DNA of 64,000 nucleotides from Silurus meridionalis. Taxonomy: Eukaryota > Chordata > Actinopteri > Siluriformes > Siluridae. The stretch is from assembly GCF_014805685.1 (NCBI RefSeq), contig NC_060901.1, positions 17,525,905 to 17,589,904 on the forward strand. The letters are read 5' to 3'. Both the position numbers and the translations under genes were made by a program. Below the pieces are notes generated by a model. The model was not told the DNA's origin. It saw nothing but the letters and a program-made list of their open reading frames with translations, and did no database searches. This document shows, piece after piece, positions 13,943 to 27,129 of this stretch; positions within the stretch are counted from its first letter, which is position 1, and the number at the start of each line of letters is the position of its first letter.

Positions 13943-15379
13943 AACCAAATGTATCTCAAATGTTGGTAAGGAAGGTTTTACTAGTGAACATTCCAGAGAG
14001 ATTATTGACAGTGTGAAATATATTTTAATAATTTTATACATATAACATTAATGTTGTGCTTATTCTTTTATTTTTCCTAAACAAGTGTAATTTACAGACC
14101 AATGTCATATGTCTTCTGTGCAAGTTTTTTATCCATATGTGTCATGATTTATACTTCCAGTCATGCACAGCCACAGTTAATTATGAAATTAATGGTGTCT
14201 AATTAAAAGAGGCCTTAATACCTACTCTTTTGATAGAATATTGTTTGTATTGCTTTAAAATACACTTGTGTAGTACTGTTTAAGTGAAACTGCTCAAAAT
14301 ATGTATATCTTAATATGTTGATGACTTACTGTGATATGATATTTCAAATGTTCTCTCTGTGAAAAAAATGTGCAACGAAAATTAAATAAATTTTAATTCT
14401 CACAAATTAGTGCATATTTACCACAAAAAGTACTTTTAAAATATTAAATAAATGTAAGAATCATTTTTAATCATTTGATGTATGTGATAAAATTTTTGAG
14501 CCTTTTTGTTACATGTTTTATGGAGTACAAATCGACCTCAAGAGGTAGGAAAGGCTTTTCACATTGAAAGGACAAATTTAATTGAACTAAATGGGCCAAT
14601 TATGGTCCTATTGCACTGAGGTCCAGGTTAGAAAACCTTAGAAAAATGTCAAATAATAATAAGATAATACTAATGAATTTTCAGCAAGGAGTTTCAATTT
14701 GTGAGTCATTTCTCTAAAAGATCCAGTTCAAAGAGTCAATTCATTCCAATTGATACATAACGTAATAAATCCAGCCTCCTAAAGTGAAAGTATTTATGGC
14801 TTGCCTTCCACATTTTGTCGGTCAGATGGAAAAGGAGAAACATTGACTTTTGACCAAAGGTGAGATGTTATAAGAAATTTTATATAAGCAGAATGTGAAT
14901 ATATTGTATATAAAATAAGTAAACTGTAACTGTAAAACTGTTTGATTTTATACAGGTTGTGCAACAACTTTTACACCTTCTGAATGTTTGTGGAATATTT
15001 TGTAATTAATGACAATCAAATGTAATGTTGAAAAATAAGATGCTAATAACAAAATTGTAGCCAATTTATATATCTATCAATGAAATGTCAGTGTAACTTA
15101 CAATATACTGTAAGTATTCAAACTTTCCCTATAAAAGCATTAAAGGAGGTTGTATGTGAGAGGATGCAATGGAAACACGTTTACTTTTATTCTGTTTGGT
15201 GCAGTTTATCTATTGAAAAATATTGCAAAATGTAAAGTTCATCACATTAAATAGTGTAGGCATTTTATAGAAGTAATGCATAATATGAAAAATATATTTA
15301 TATATTTTTTTGCTTGGTATAACTAGAGTAAAGTTATATCTAATTGTTTTGTTTGTGAAATAAAAAAAAATGTTTTTTA

Positions 15380-16580
15380 GGGCCCGAGCACCGAGGAGCA
15401 GGCCAGAATGGCCTGCACCAGAGGTGCGAAGCCCTATTGTTTTCCTTAGAATTTATTATTTATTTATTTTTTTTACACACATTGGCCACATGGGGTCCCT
15501 TAACATGCTCGAAAACTCTTGAAATTTGGCACAAACGTCAGAGTCCTTTGTCACTAGAGCCGGACAAAGGCTGGAATACGGGCGTGGCAGGGGGGCTCTG
15601 TAGCGCCCCCTGTAATTCAAAAACAAACATTCGTGCACAGATCGGGCAATTATGTACGCACATGTACGAGAGTTGGTATGCATATAGATCTCATCGAGCC
15701 GAACAACTTTCGCCCTCTAAACTATGAGCTACGCCCAACAGGAAGTCAGCCATTTTGGTTTGTTTTATAAGTGCATGCGGTGAACTTTTAAATACTCCTC
15801 CTAGGGAATTCATGCGATTGACATCAAACGTGGTGAACATAATGCCGAGACATTGGACTTGCTAAATTGCGAAGGGATTTTTGATATCTCGAATGGTGCT
15901 GCCATGGCGAGGCGACAAATTTATGGCGAATTCGGAGAACAGGAAGTGTTTAATATTTAAAGCAAAAAATGTCTTATTCAGATGACACGCGGTGTGTATG
16001 TTCGGCCAAGGATTCCGATCGCATCGATGTGCTTATTGTGAATCTCGGACATAGCGCCACCAACAGGCAACAGGAAGTGTGTCAGTCACAAACGGTGGAT
16101 TTTTTGACCATTGCATGTGGTGAACTTTTAAATACTCCTCCTAGGATATTCATGCGATTGCCACCAAACGTAATTAACATGATGCCGAGACATTGTAGAT
16201 GATAAATTGCAAAGTGATTTTTGATATCTCGAACGCTGTTCTCATGGCAACACGTCAAACTTACATTTTATTTCAGGCATATTTAAGGCTTTTGGCATGT
16301 TTAGATTAACTTGAAATTTGACACATACATCACATTTATCGGCTGTTAAGTGTGGACAAAAAGTTCAGACAAAGGTGTGTCTTTTTAGTGGCTCACTAGT
16401 GCCCCCGTTTGTCTAAAATGTGGGGTTTCTTTTACCTACAGTCCCCAAATGAGTTAGTAACAACATAAAATAGTCCACTGATATTTACCCACTTGATGCA
16501 ATTGCCCACTGTGCATTGTTTTCTGGGGGGCACCGTATAGCGATACACAAATGTGCGAGGGCCCGCCATCGCTGCTTGTT
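15380..16580 (+). repeat. Hairpin-headed repeat, unit 1
   Basis: Starts with the GC-rich head gggcccgagcaccgagg, contains the strong hairpin gcaggcc-agaat-ggcctgc (15398-15416) and ends near gcgagggcccgccatcgctg. The 1.2-kb unit has one internal half-repeat and the 300-base tail. I recognise similar sequence as widespread in fish genomes but cannot place it in a transposon class. No transposase or RT is encoded. Confidence 0.7.
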
Positions 16581-16585
16581 TATTA

Positions 16586-18770
16586 GGGCCCGAGCACCGA
16601 GGAGCAGGCCAGAATGGCCTGCACCAGAGGTGCGAAGCCCTATTGTTTTCCTTCGAATTTATTTTTAGGGCCCGAGCACCGAGGAGCAGGCCAGAATGGC
16701 CTGCACCAGAGGTGCGAAGCCCTATTGTTTTCCTTAGAATTTATTATTAGGGCCCGAGCACCGAGGAGCAGGCCAGAATGGCCTGCACCAGAGGTGCGAA
16801 GCCCTATTGTTTTCCTTAGAATTTATTATTAATTTTCTTTTTTTTTTTTTACACACATTGGTCATTAGAGGTCCCTTAACATACTCGAAAACTCTTGAAA
16901 TTTTGCACACGTCAGAGTCCTTTGTCACTAGGGCCGTACAAAGGCTGGTATACAGGCGTGGCAGGGGGGCTCTGTAGCGCCCCCTGTAATTAAAAAACAA
17001 ACATTCGTGCACAGATCGGGCAATTATGTTCGCACATGTACGAGAGTTGGTACGCATATAGACCTCATCGACCGAACAACTTTCGCCTCTAAACTATGAG
17101 CTCGCCCAACAGGAAGTCAGCCATTTTGGTTTGTTTTATAAGTGTATGCGGTGAACTTTTAAATACTCCTCCTAGGGATTTTATGCGATTGACATCAAAC
17201 GTGGCGAACATGATGCCGAGACATTGGACTTGCTAAATTGCGAAGGGATTTTTGATATCTCGAACGCTGCTGCCATGGCGAGGAGACAAATTTATGGCGA
17301 ATTCGGAGAACAGGAAGTGTTTAATATCTAAAGCAAAAAATGTTTAATTCGGACGACACGCGGTGTGTATGTTCGGCCAAGGATTCCGATCGCATCGATT
17401 TGCCTATTGTGAATCTTGGACATAGCGCCACCAACAGGCGCCAGGAAGTGTGTCAGTCACAAAAGGTGGATTTTTTGACAGTTGCATGTGGTGAACTTTT
17501 AAATACTCCTTCCAGGATATTTATGCGATTGACACCAAACATGGTCAACATGATGCTGAGACATTGTAGATAATAAATTGTGAAGGGATTTTTGATATCT
17601 CGAACACCGTTCCCATGGCAACGCGTCAAACTTTACTTTCATTTCAGCCATATTTAAGCCTTTGGCATGCACTTTGTGTGCCTTAACATGCTCGAAAACA
17701 CCGGAGATTTGGCACAGACGTCAAAATCGTTTGCCATTAGGACCGGTCAAAGGCTGGAACATAGGCGTGGCAATAGGGCTCTGTAGCGCCCCCTGTAATG
17801 TAAAAACAAATATTGGTGCACAGATCAGGCAAACATGTACGCACATGAACGAGAGTTGGTAGGCATATAGATCTCATCGACCCGAACAACTTTCACAATC
17901 AAACCTATTAGCTCCGCCCAACAGGAAATCGGCCATTTTGGATGGTTTCAAAAGTGCATGTGGTGAACTTTTAAATACTCCTCCTAGGGAATTCATGCGA
18001 TTGACATCAGAAGTGGTGAACATGATGCCGAGACATTGCACTTGCTAAATTGTGAAGAGATTTTTGATATTTCGAACGGTGCTGCCATGGCGAGGCGACA
18101 AATTTATGGCGAATTCAGAGAAACAGGAAGTGTCTAATATCTAAAGCAAAAAATGTCTTATTCGGATGACACGCAGTGTATATGTTCGGCCAAGGATTCC
18201 GATCGCATCGATGTGCCTATTGTGAATCTTGGACATAGCGCCACCAACAGGCGCCAGGAAGTGTGTCAGTCACAAAAGGTGGATTTTTTGACAGTTGCAT
18301 GTGGTGAACTTTTAAATACTCCTCCTAGGATATTCATGCGATTGCCACCAAACGTAATCAACATGATGGCAAAACATTGTAGATGATAATTTGCAAAGTG
18401 ATTTTTGTTATCTCGAACGCTGTTCTCATGGCAACGCGTCAAACTTACATTTTATTTCAGGCATATTTAAGGCTTTTGGCGTGCTTAGATTAACTTGAAA
18501 TTTAACACATACATCACATTTGTCGGCTGTTAAGTGTGTCCAAAAATTGTCGGACAAGGGTGTGTCTCTTAAGTGGCCCACTAGCGCCCCCGTTTGTCTA
18601 AAATGTGAGGTTTCTTTCACTTACAGTCCCCAAATGGGTCAGTAACAACATAAAATAGTCCACTGATATTTACCCACTTGATGCACTTGCACACCGTGCA
18701 TTGTTTTCTGGGGGGCACCGTATAGCGATACACAAATGTGCGAGGGCCCGCCATCGCTGCTTGCAGCTAT
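16586..18770 (+). repeat. Hairpin-headed repeat, unit 2 with triple head
   Basis: The head occurs three times in tandem at 16586, 16668 and 16750 (82-bp period). Then come two related half-units of about 810 bp (tcgaaaac landmarks at 16885 and 17691) and the tail ending at cagctatattt. Both half-units carry a 77-codon open frame (17340-17573 and 18153-18386) that also recurs in the other units. Confidence 0.75.
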
Positions 18771-20708
18771 ATTTATTTTTATTTTTATTTTTACACACAT
18801 TGGTCATTAGAGGTCCCTTAACATACTCGAAAACTCTTGAAATTTGGCAGACACGTCAGAGTCCTTTGTCACTAGAGCCGGACAAAGGCTGGTATACAGG
18901 CGTGGCAGGGGGGCTCTGTAGCGCCCCCTGTAATTAAAAAACAAACATTCGTGCACAGATCGGGCAATTATATTCGCACATGTACGAGAGTCGGTACGCA
19001 TATAGATCTCATCGACCCGAACAACTTTCGCCCTCTAAACTATGAGCTACGCCCAACAGGAAGTCAGCCATTTTGGTTTGTTTTATAAGTGCATGCGGTG
19101 AACTTTTAAATACTCCTCCTAGGAAATTCATGCGATTGACACCAAACATGGCGAACATGATGCCAAGACATTGGACTTGCTAAATTGCCAAGGGATTTTT
19201 GATATCTCGAACGGTGCTGCCATGGCGAGGCAACAAATTTATGGCGAATTCGGAGAACAGGAAGTGTTTAATATCTAAAGCAAAAAATGTGTTATTCGGA
19301 CGACAAGCGGTGTGTATGTTCGGCCAAGGATTCCGATCGCATCGATGTGCCTATTGTGAATCTCGGACATAGCGCCACCAACAGGCGCCAGGAAGTGTGT
19401 CAGTCACAAAAGGTGGATTTTTTGACAGTTGCATGTGGTGAACTTTTAAATACTCCTTCCAGGATATTTATGCGATTGACACCAAACGTGGTCAACATGA
19501 TGCCGAGACATTGTAAATGATAAATTGCGAAGAGATTTTTGATATCTCGAACACCGTTCCCATGGCAATGCGTCAAACTTTACTTTTATTTCAGGCATAT
19601 TTAAGCATTTGGCATGCACTTTGTGTGCCTCAACATGCTCGAAAACACCGGAAATTTGGCACATACGTCAAAGTCGTCTGCCACTAGGACCGGTCGAAGG
19701 CTGGAACATAGGCGTGGCAAAAGGGCTCTGTAGCGCCCCCTGTAATGCAAAAACAAATATTGGTGCACAGATCGGGCAAACATGTACGCACATGTACGAG
19801 AGTTGGTAGGCATATAGATCTCATCGACCCAAACAACTTTCACAAACAAACTTATTAGCTCCGCCCAACAGGAAGTCGGCCATTTTGGATGGTTTCAAAA
19901 GTGCATGTGGTGAACTTTTAACTACTCCTCCTAGGGAATTCATGCGATTGACATCAGAACTGGTGAAAATGATGCCGAGACATTGCACTTGCTAAATTGT
20001 GAAGGGATTTTTGATCTCTCGAACGGTGCTGCCATTGCGAGGTGACAAATTTATGGCGAATTCAGAGAAACAGGAAGTGTCAAATATCTAAAGCAAAAAA
20101 AATTCTAATTGTATGACACGCGGTTTATATGTTCGGCCAAGGATTCCGATCGCATCGATGTGCCTATTGTGAATCTTGGACATAGCGCCACCAACAGGCG
20201 CCAGGAAGTGTGTCAGTCACAAAAGGTGGATTTTTTTAGAGTTGCATGTGGTGAACTTTTAAATACTCTTCCTAGGATATTTATGCGATTGACACCAAAT
20301 GTAATCAACATGATGCCGAGACATTGTAGATGATAAATTGCAAAGTGATTTTTGATATCTCGAACGCTGTTCCCATGGCAACACATCAAACTTTTCTTTT
20401 ATTTTAGGCATATTTAAGGCTTTTGGCGTGCTTAGATTAACTTGAAATTTGACACAAACATCACATTTGACAAGTCACATACATCACAAGTGTGGACAAA
20501 AAGGTCGGACAACGGTGTGTCTCTTAAGTGGCTCACTAGTGCCCCCGTTTGTCTAAAATGTGGGGTTTCTTTTACCTACAGTCCTCAAATGGGTCAGTAA
20601 AAACATAAAATAGTCCACTGATATTTACCCACTTGATGCACTTGCACACCGTGCATTGTTTTCTGGGAGGCACTGTATAGCGATTCACAAATGTGCGAGG
20701 GCCCGCCT
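18771..20708 (+). repeat. Hairpin-headed repeat, unit 3 (no head)
   Basis: A 1.94-kb copy of unit 2 from the half-unit start (18826) through the second half-unit (19637) to the tail ending gcgagggcccgcc. It lacks the GC-rich head and follows directly on the tail of unit 2, which suggests unequal exchange. Open 74-77-codon frames lie at 19287-19520 and 20109-20333. Confidence 0.75.
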
Positions 20709-21523
20709 GCAAAAAAGGTTTTTATTTGATGTGTAAATAAAGACCTTTTAGCTTCCTCTATTTAAATTCTCATGAATGAAAAGGGGCATGTTTTGGGAAA
20801 CATTCTGTGTAAATATTCTCCACCTGCAATGCATTTCTTCAATAGCTAATTAATAATTCCATAATTTTATTTCTCAAGTTATTTAAGTGTGCAGAAGTGA
20901 CAAAAGAACTACAACCCGAATTCCGGAAATAATGGGACGTCTTTTTAAATTTGAATAAAATGAAAACTAAAAGACTTTCATATTACATGAGCCATTTTTT
21001 TATTCACAATAGAACATAATTCAATTCAATTCAATTCAATTCATTTTTATTTGTATAGCACTTTTAACAATGAACATTGTCTCAAAGCAGCTTTACACAG
21101 ATAATGTGGTGATTAAATGTAAATATGTTCTTTGTAAGTAAGTTTGTCCTTGATGAGCAACTGTGGCAAGGAAAAACTCCCCGAGATGGCATAAGGAAGA
21201 AACCTTGAGAGGAACCAGACTCAAGAGGGAACCCATCCTCATCTGGGTTGCACCAAATGTCCATTTGAAGCAGATATACAAAGTTGCGGGGTACAGTGAT
21301 GACGATCAGAAGCAAACTGCACTCCCGAGTCAGTGCAGCAGACCGCCGACACCAACTACAGTCCAATCCATCCTCAAAAGCACCTGTTCTACTTCGGAAT
21401 TACATGGAACCACCCAAGGTGTTGATGAGATACTGTCCCAAGCTGCACAGAAGTGTGAAGATCCACGGATGGGAGAGGGACAGGAACAGTGGTCACTGGA
21501 ACCTCAGGAGCATGTTTAACTCG

Positions 21524-21524
<1 letters not shown>

Positions 21525-21573
<49 letters not shown>
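21525..21573 (+). repeat. (GA)n microsatellite
   Basis: About 24 uninterrupted ga units within the 3' UTR of the L2 LINE. Confidence 0.95.
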
Positions 21574-21575
<2 letters not shown>

Positions 21576-21854
21576 ATATGGATTATTAAGTGTCCCTATT
21601 GGTGTATGAAAGTTAATGTCACTGTGCAGTTTGGACTCCGGCAGGACTCGCTATGGCAGCATAACTAAAAGGGAGAACCAGAAGGTAACACAGACATGAG
21701 GGATCTCTGGGATAAGAGACGACCCACCACAACACCGTCAACAAACCAGAGTGAACGTGTGAATGTGAGGGGACGACAGCATACAAATATACCAGTTCAC
21801 CAAACACTCTATATCCATGTTCCCTCCAGATCTGAGCCTTTACCTAAGAAAAAT

Positions 21855-24800
21855 CTACTGATAAAAGGCTTGACTAAATAAATAAGTTTTCAACCTCGAC
21901 TTGAACACTGAGACTGTGTCCGAGTCCCGAACACTGGTTGGAAGGCTGTTCCATAACTGTGGGGCTTTATAAGAGAAAGATCTGCCCCCTGCTGTTGTCT
22001 TCATTATTTGAGGAACCAACAGATAGCCAGCACCTTTTGATCTAAGTAGGCGTGGAGGGTCATACTGGTACAGAAGTTCACTCAGATACTGCAGTGCGAG
22101 GCCGTTAAGTGCTTTATACGTCAGTAGTAATATTTTATAATCAATGCGAGATTTGATTGGGAGCCATTGTAGACTGATTAAAACAGGGGTGATGTGGTCG
22201 TATTTCCTAGATCTAGTGAGGACCCTTGCTGCTGCATTCTGGACTAACTGAAGCTTATTTATGCACTTACTCGCACACCCAGACAGTAAAGCGTTACAGT
22301 AGTCTAATCTAGAAGAAACAAAAGCATGAACTAGTTTTTCTGCATCCTGTAACGATATCATATTTCTAATTTTAGCAATATTTCTAAGGTGAAAGAAGGC
22401 GATCCTGGTGATATTATTCACGTGAGAGTCAAAGGAAAGACTCGGGTCAATAATCACACCAAGGTCTTTGACAGCCGTACATGCTGAAACAGAAACACCA
22501 TCTAGAGATGCTACGTAATCGGAAAGTTTACTTCTAGCTGTATGTGGTCCTAGTAAAAGTACTTCCGTCTTATCTGAGTTGAGCAGAAGAAAGTTATTAA
22601 GCATCCACTGTCTAATGTCCTTTACACACTTCTCAACACTGTTTAGCTGATCTTGCTCATCTGGCTTTGCTGAAATATACAGCTGTGTGTCATCAGCATA
22701 GCAATGGAAGCGAATCCCATGTTTATGAATAATTTCACCAAGAGGCAGCATATATAAAGAGAAAAGCAGTGGGCCTAAGACAGATCCTTGAGGAACACCA
22801 AACTTTACCTCATAGAGTGTGGAGAACTCAACATTTACATCCACAAACTGATAGCGATCAGTCAAATAAGACCTGAGCCAAGAGAGCTGTTCCCTTTATT
22901 CCTACAACGTTCTCAAGTCTAGCAAGCAGTATAGTGTGATCAATGGTGTCAAAAGCTGCACTAAGGTCGAGCAAAACAAGTAAGGAGACAAAACCCTGAT
23001 CGGAGGCCAATAACAGGTCATTTACCACCTTAACTAGCGCCGTCTCTGTGCTATGATGAGGCCGAAATCCTGACTGATACATTTCAAAAATGTTATTCAT
23101 AAGTAGGTGTGAGCATAACTGCTGTGCTACAACCTTTTCTAAAATTTTGGATATAAAGGGGAGATTTGATATCGGTCTGTAGTTGGACAACTGACATGGG
23201 TCAAGGTCAGGTTTCTTAATAAGGGGGTGGATAACTGCCAGTTTGAAGGATTTAGGTACATAACCAGTGCTAATGGAAGAGTTAATTATTTTTAAAACAG
23301 GTTTAATTACCTCTGGAGCTATCTGTTTAAAGAAACTTGTAGGCAAGGGATCGAGAATGCAGGTTGATGATTTTGGTGAGGAGATTAATGAAATTAAGTC
23401 AGTCATTCTCATGAATAGGAGTGGAGCTTTGTAGTTGATTGTCCGTTATACTTACACTGCTGTCTACAGGGTTACTTGTAAAATAATTTGGATTTATATT
23501 AACCGTCTGGATTTCTTGCCTGGTGTTTTCAATTTTACTATTAAAATAGTTTATGAAATCATTACTACCTAATGATGGTGTGCATGTTAGTGCAGTGCTT
23601 TTATTCCCTGTTAATTTTCCTACCGTGCTGAATAAAAATCTAGGATTATGCTTGTTATTTTCTATGAGGGTGGAGAAATATGCTGATCTAGCAGCACTAA
23701 GAGATTTTCTATAATTTAAGAGGCTCTCCTTCCATGCTATTTGAAATACTGTTAATTTTGTTTGACGCCATTTATGTTCTAATTTTAAGATCTAGTTTTA
23801 AGGTGCGCGTATGATCATTATACCACTGTGCTAATTTTTTCTCCCTGATCATTTTGGTCTTAAGGGGAGCTACATCATCTAGAGTGTAACATAACGTTGT
23901 TTCTAGATGCTCAGTGGCCCAGTCGAGCTCTGCGGGGTCTGACGGAGATCTATCTAATATTGTAATTTCGGGAAGATTATTAATAAAACGCGCTGCTGTA
24001 GCTGACGTGAAAGTACGCTTAACACTGTAGCGTGGTGAGATAGAAATGCAATGACTTAGGCAAATTTTAAACGAGATTAGATAATGGTCTGAAATAGCTT
24101 CAGGCTGTGGAGTTATGACTAAGTTTTTTATGTTTAATCTAAATGTTAACAACAAATCGAGAGTGTGTCCACCACTATGAGTGGGTCCTATAACATTCTG
24201 ATTAATTCCAACTGAATCTAGAATGGACACAACTGCTGCTCTTAAGGAGTCTTCCTGATTATCAAAATGAATATTAAAGTCACCAACAATTAATCCTTTG
24301 TCTAAAGAAGTAGCTACATTTGTAATGAAATCTGCAAATTATATCAGAAAATCAGTGTAGGGCCCTGGGGTCTATAAATAATAATTAGTGGAATTAACTG
24401 ACTTGACCTGCTTTCGGACACTGAATATTTTATGTTGGTGTAAAGAACTTCAAATGTTTTACATTTTTGTTTTGTCTTTTGTGTGACGTTTAGATTATTA
24501 TTATAAATAGCTGCTACTCCACCTCCTCTGCCATTTAGACGGGGTTGGTGTATGTAACTATACCCAGGAGGACTCGCCTCATTTAATGCTACATATTCAT
24601 TCGATTTAATCCATGTTTCTGTCAAACACATTATATTAAACTCCTGGTCGGTAATAATTTCGTTTATAGTCAGTGCTTTTGGCGTGAGAGATCTAATATT
24701 CAACAATCCTATCTTTAGATCAGAGGTACTGGCTGTGCGTTCAGTCCTATTTAATTTAATGTTAATCAGGTTACTTAAACAGACTTTCTGATAATTCCTA

Positions 24801-24865
24801 TATTTATATCCTATAACATAGAGAACATAAATGTATAAACTGAGACATTTTACACTTTTATGCAC
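21855..24865 (-). pseudogene. L2 LINE ORF2 (endonuclease-RT), four frames
   Basis: Reading in minus direction: APE-type endonuclease in 24344-24865 (GLLNIRSL, CLTETW, GRGGGVAAIY) and 23772-24230 (GGHTLDLLLTF, AISDHYLISF). RT starts in 22858-23412 ([33 protein letters not shown]). RT palm and thumb lie in 21855-22865, with [17 protein letters not shown], the catalytic [11 protein letters not shown], and the C-terminal [11 protein letters not shown] to [18 protein letters not shown]. The 336-residue last piece is fully open. Breaks between the pieces, including one around 22860, make the copy inactive. The element would copy itself by target-primed reverse transcription. Confidence 0.85.
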
Positions 24866-24884
24866 AAAATAAGCTCATTTCAAA

Positions 24885-25700
24885 TTTGATGCCTGCTACA
24901 GGTATCAAAAAGTGGGAACTGGGGCATTTTTAACATTGTGTAGCATCTCCTCTTCTTTTTAAAACAGTTTAAAGATGTCTGGGCATTTAGGTTATGAGTT
25001 GGTCCCATTCTTGCCTGATATCGGTTTCTGCTGCTGAAGACGTTATGCTATTCTTTGGCGTATTTTTCATTTAGTGATGTGCCCAATGCTCTCTGTAGGT
25101 GAAAGAGCTACACTGCAATCAGGCCAATTCAGCACCCGGAGTCTTCTACTATCAAGCCATGCTGTTGTAATAGCTGCAGTATGTGGTTTTGCATCGTCCT
25201 GCTGAAATACACAAGGCTTTCCCTGTTATAGGCATCATCTATACAGGAGCATATGTTGCTCTAAAAGCTTTATATACGTTTTAGTATTTATAGCGCCTTC
25301 CAAAACATGCAGGCTGCCTATACCATATGCACTTATGCACCCCCATACCATCAGAGATGCTGGCTTTGGAAGTGAATGCTGAGCGGTCCGAACGCTGGAA
25401 GATCCCCCTCTTCTTTAGCCTGGAGGACACACGTCCGTGATTTCCAACAAGAATGTAAAATTTTTACTTGTCTGACCACAGAACACTTTTCTAATTTCAA
25501 ACTGTCCATTATAAATTAGCCTTTTTATGCCTCTGCCAATCTTCTGTCTCTCTAAGACATCCTTTTTATAGCTAATCATGTTATAGACGTAATGTCAATT
25601 AACTTGATTAGTTGCTAGACGTTCTTCCAGCTGAATATTTAAATAAATTCTAAAATTTAATCCCTTTGTTGCCCCTGAGGCAACTTTTTTGAGACCTGTA
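24885..25700 (-). pseudogene. Mariner-like transposase fossil
   Basis: Minus-strand translation in shifting frames shows FQQDDAKPHTAAITTAWL (near 25201-25150), carrying a catalytic Asp of Tc1/mariner DDE transposases, then RVLNWPDCSVALSPTESIGH with the region of the last catalytic residue. Upstream, FYILVGNHGRVLQAKEEG is visible around 25470-25410. Stops and frameshifts are frequent. It belongs to the element 20912-25811. Confidence 0.7.
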
Positions 25701-26039
25701 GCAGACATCAAATTTTTTCGTTCTTTTGGTTCCATGTGATTTTAATGTCTTTTAGTTTTTATTTTATTCGAATAAAAAAAAAAACTCCCAGCATTTCTGG
25801 AATTCGGGTTGTACTAATGAACAATGCATCACCAGACTTTGCCGTGTTGCTAAGTGAGATTGTTAAACTGCACATTTGCTCCTGTGATTTATAGTAATCT
25901 GACTCCTCTTTGTACATAGTTTACTAATATTCAAAGATGGCGACAACAGATCTGGACACAGATAATGGTTTCCCACCCACAAAAAAAAACGCTAATCAAC
26001 AATGTATTGTTGGAACATTGTAAGTGGGGAGACCAGAGG

Positions 26040-26391
26040 ACTCATAATGTGATGATGTGATGGCATCAACAATCCACCTGCTCAGAGTCTAATGCTGCTA
26101 ATTAACATGGAGGCCTCTCTTGGGAGGGCCGTAGCAGACGAGCAGCTGATCGGTCTTCCTCCCAGGACTCATCCTAAAGATATAGGGGTCCAGTGCATGC
26201 ACTGGACAGAGCTGGTTAATTTTTTCCTGGTCTGGGGCCTGGAACAGAGAAGGATAGAATGCCTGTAATCTTACTGGTCGTGCGACGACCGAGGGCACCT
26301 TGGGGATGTAACCCGTACGTGGGTACAGGACGACACTAGCCATACCTGGGGTAAATTCCAGGAAGGAGGGGGCTACAGAAAGGGCTTGCAA
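26040..26391 (-). pseudogene. DIRS tyrosine recombinase fragment
   Basis: ORF 26098-26391 contains EFTPGMASVVLYPRTGYIPK and LLVCYGPPKRGLHVN, characteristic of fish DIRS recombinases. Downstream, 26040-26097 still shows RWIVDAITS-like residues in another frame. The R-H-R-Y catalytic set is not complete. Confidence 0.65.
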
Positions 26392-27129
26392 GTCCCCTAT
26401 TCTCTTGATATAGTAGATGCCTTGGCTAGAGGCTTGAAGGGGGCCTCAGATAGAGCCCCCAAAACGATGGCTAGGTCCCACCCAGGAACTCTAGGTCGTA
26501 CCGGGGGACTTAACCTCTAGGTGGCCCATTGAAAATGCATTACCATAGCGTCTCTGCTCAAAAATAGCCCAGCCAAGGGGGTGTGATAAGCTGAAATGAC
26601 GGACGAGTAAACTTTTAGGGCGGATGGAAATCCAGCACTGAACCAACCTGGCAGTGGACTGGATCAAGCTGGTGGTGCTCAAACCATGAGCAGAACAGAC
26701 GACACCTGGAGGCCTAGTGGTGGGAACTCTGTGGTGGAGAATTGTCTCTCCACAGATGTGGTAGTGGCCACAGCCTCCACAGCTCCGGACAGAGGTAAAA
26801 AGATTTGGCACCCCGAGCTGGGAAAGGAGATCCCTCTACCAGGTCCGGGAATCATGTTTTGCTCGGCCACCTTGAAGCTACCAGGAGGAGACAGACTCGG
26901 TCCCGGTCAACTCTCTCCAGATCTCCTGGAAGCAGCGTGACGGGGATAGGCATACAGACGCAGCCTCGGACATTCCTGAGCCATGGTGTCCAGTAAGGGA
27001 GAACCAGAGGGGACAGTGTGACATTTCTAAAAACGTGAACAGGTCCACCTGGGCTTTTCCGAATTTCTTCCAAACCTCTCGCTATTCCCTGGGTCACAAC
27101 CCCTGCCTCAACAGGGTGTCTGCTGTCTC

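Larger units (their letters stand above)
13463..15379. other. AT-rich intergenic DNA with hairpins
   Basis: About 1.9 kb without a convincing ORF, RNA gene or known repeat. The only marked structure is the pair of hairpins at 13768-13843 and 13865-13942. Confidence 0.5.
21011..24884 (-). mobile_element. L2-type LINE
   Basis: Minus-strand element with endonuclease and RT coding sequence (21855-24865), a 3' UTR of about 800 bases, and a 3' tail of ATTC repeats (seen here as aattcaattcaattc at 21017-21040). The UTR tract caaagcagctttacac recurs in the other LINE tails of this window (28840, 51045, 54465). Confidence 0.85.
20912..25811 (-). mobile_element. Tc1/mariner fossil split by a LINE
   Basis: The left end caacccgaattccgg (20912) pairs with the right end ggaattcgggttg (25811), both next to TA. 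Similarity continues inward for about 65 bases on each side. The interior right part holds a minus-strand transposase fossil; the left part is interrupted from about 21011 to 24884 by an L2 LINE. Confidence 0.8.

Noticed and set aside
15380..20708. Possible CRISPR-like or satellite array because of regular repeats
   Set aside because: Units are 0.8-1.9 kb with no short regular spacers. The genome is plainly eukaryotic, and heads and tails suggest a dispersed element, not a simple satellite.
21163..21589. Plus ORFs ending in an Arg-Glu repeat
   Set aside because: Antisense to the 3' UTR of the L2 LINE; the repeat is the (GA)n microsatellite.
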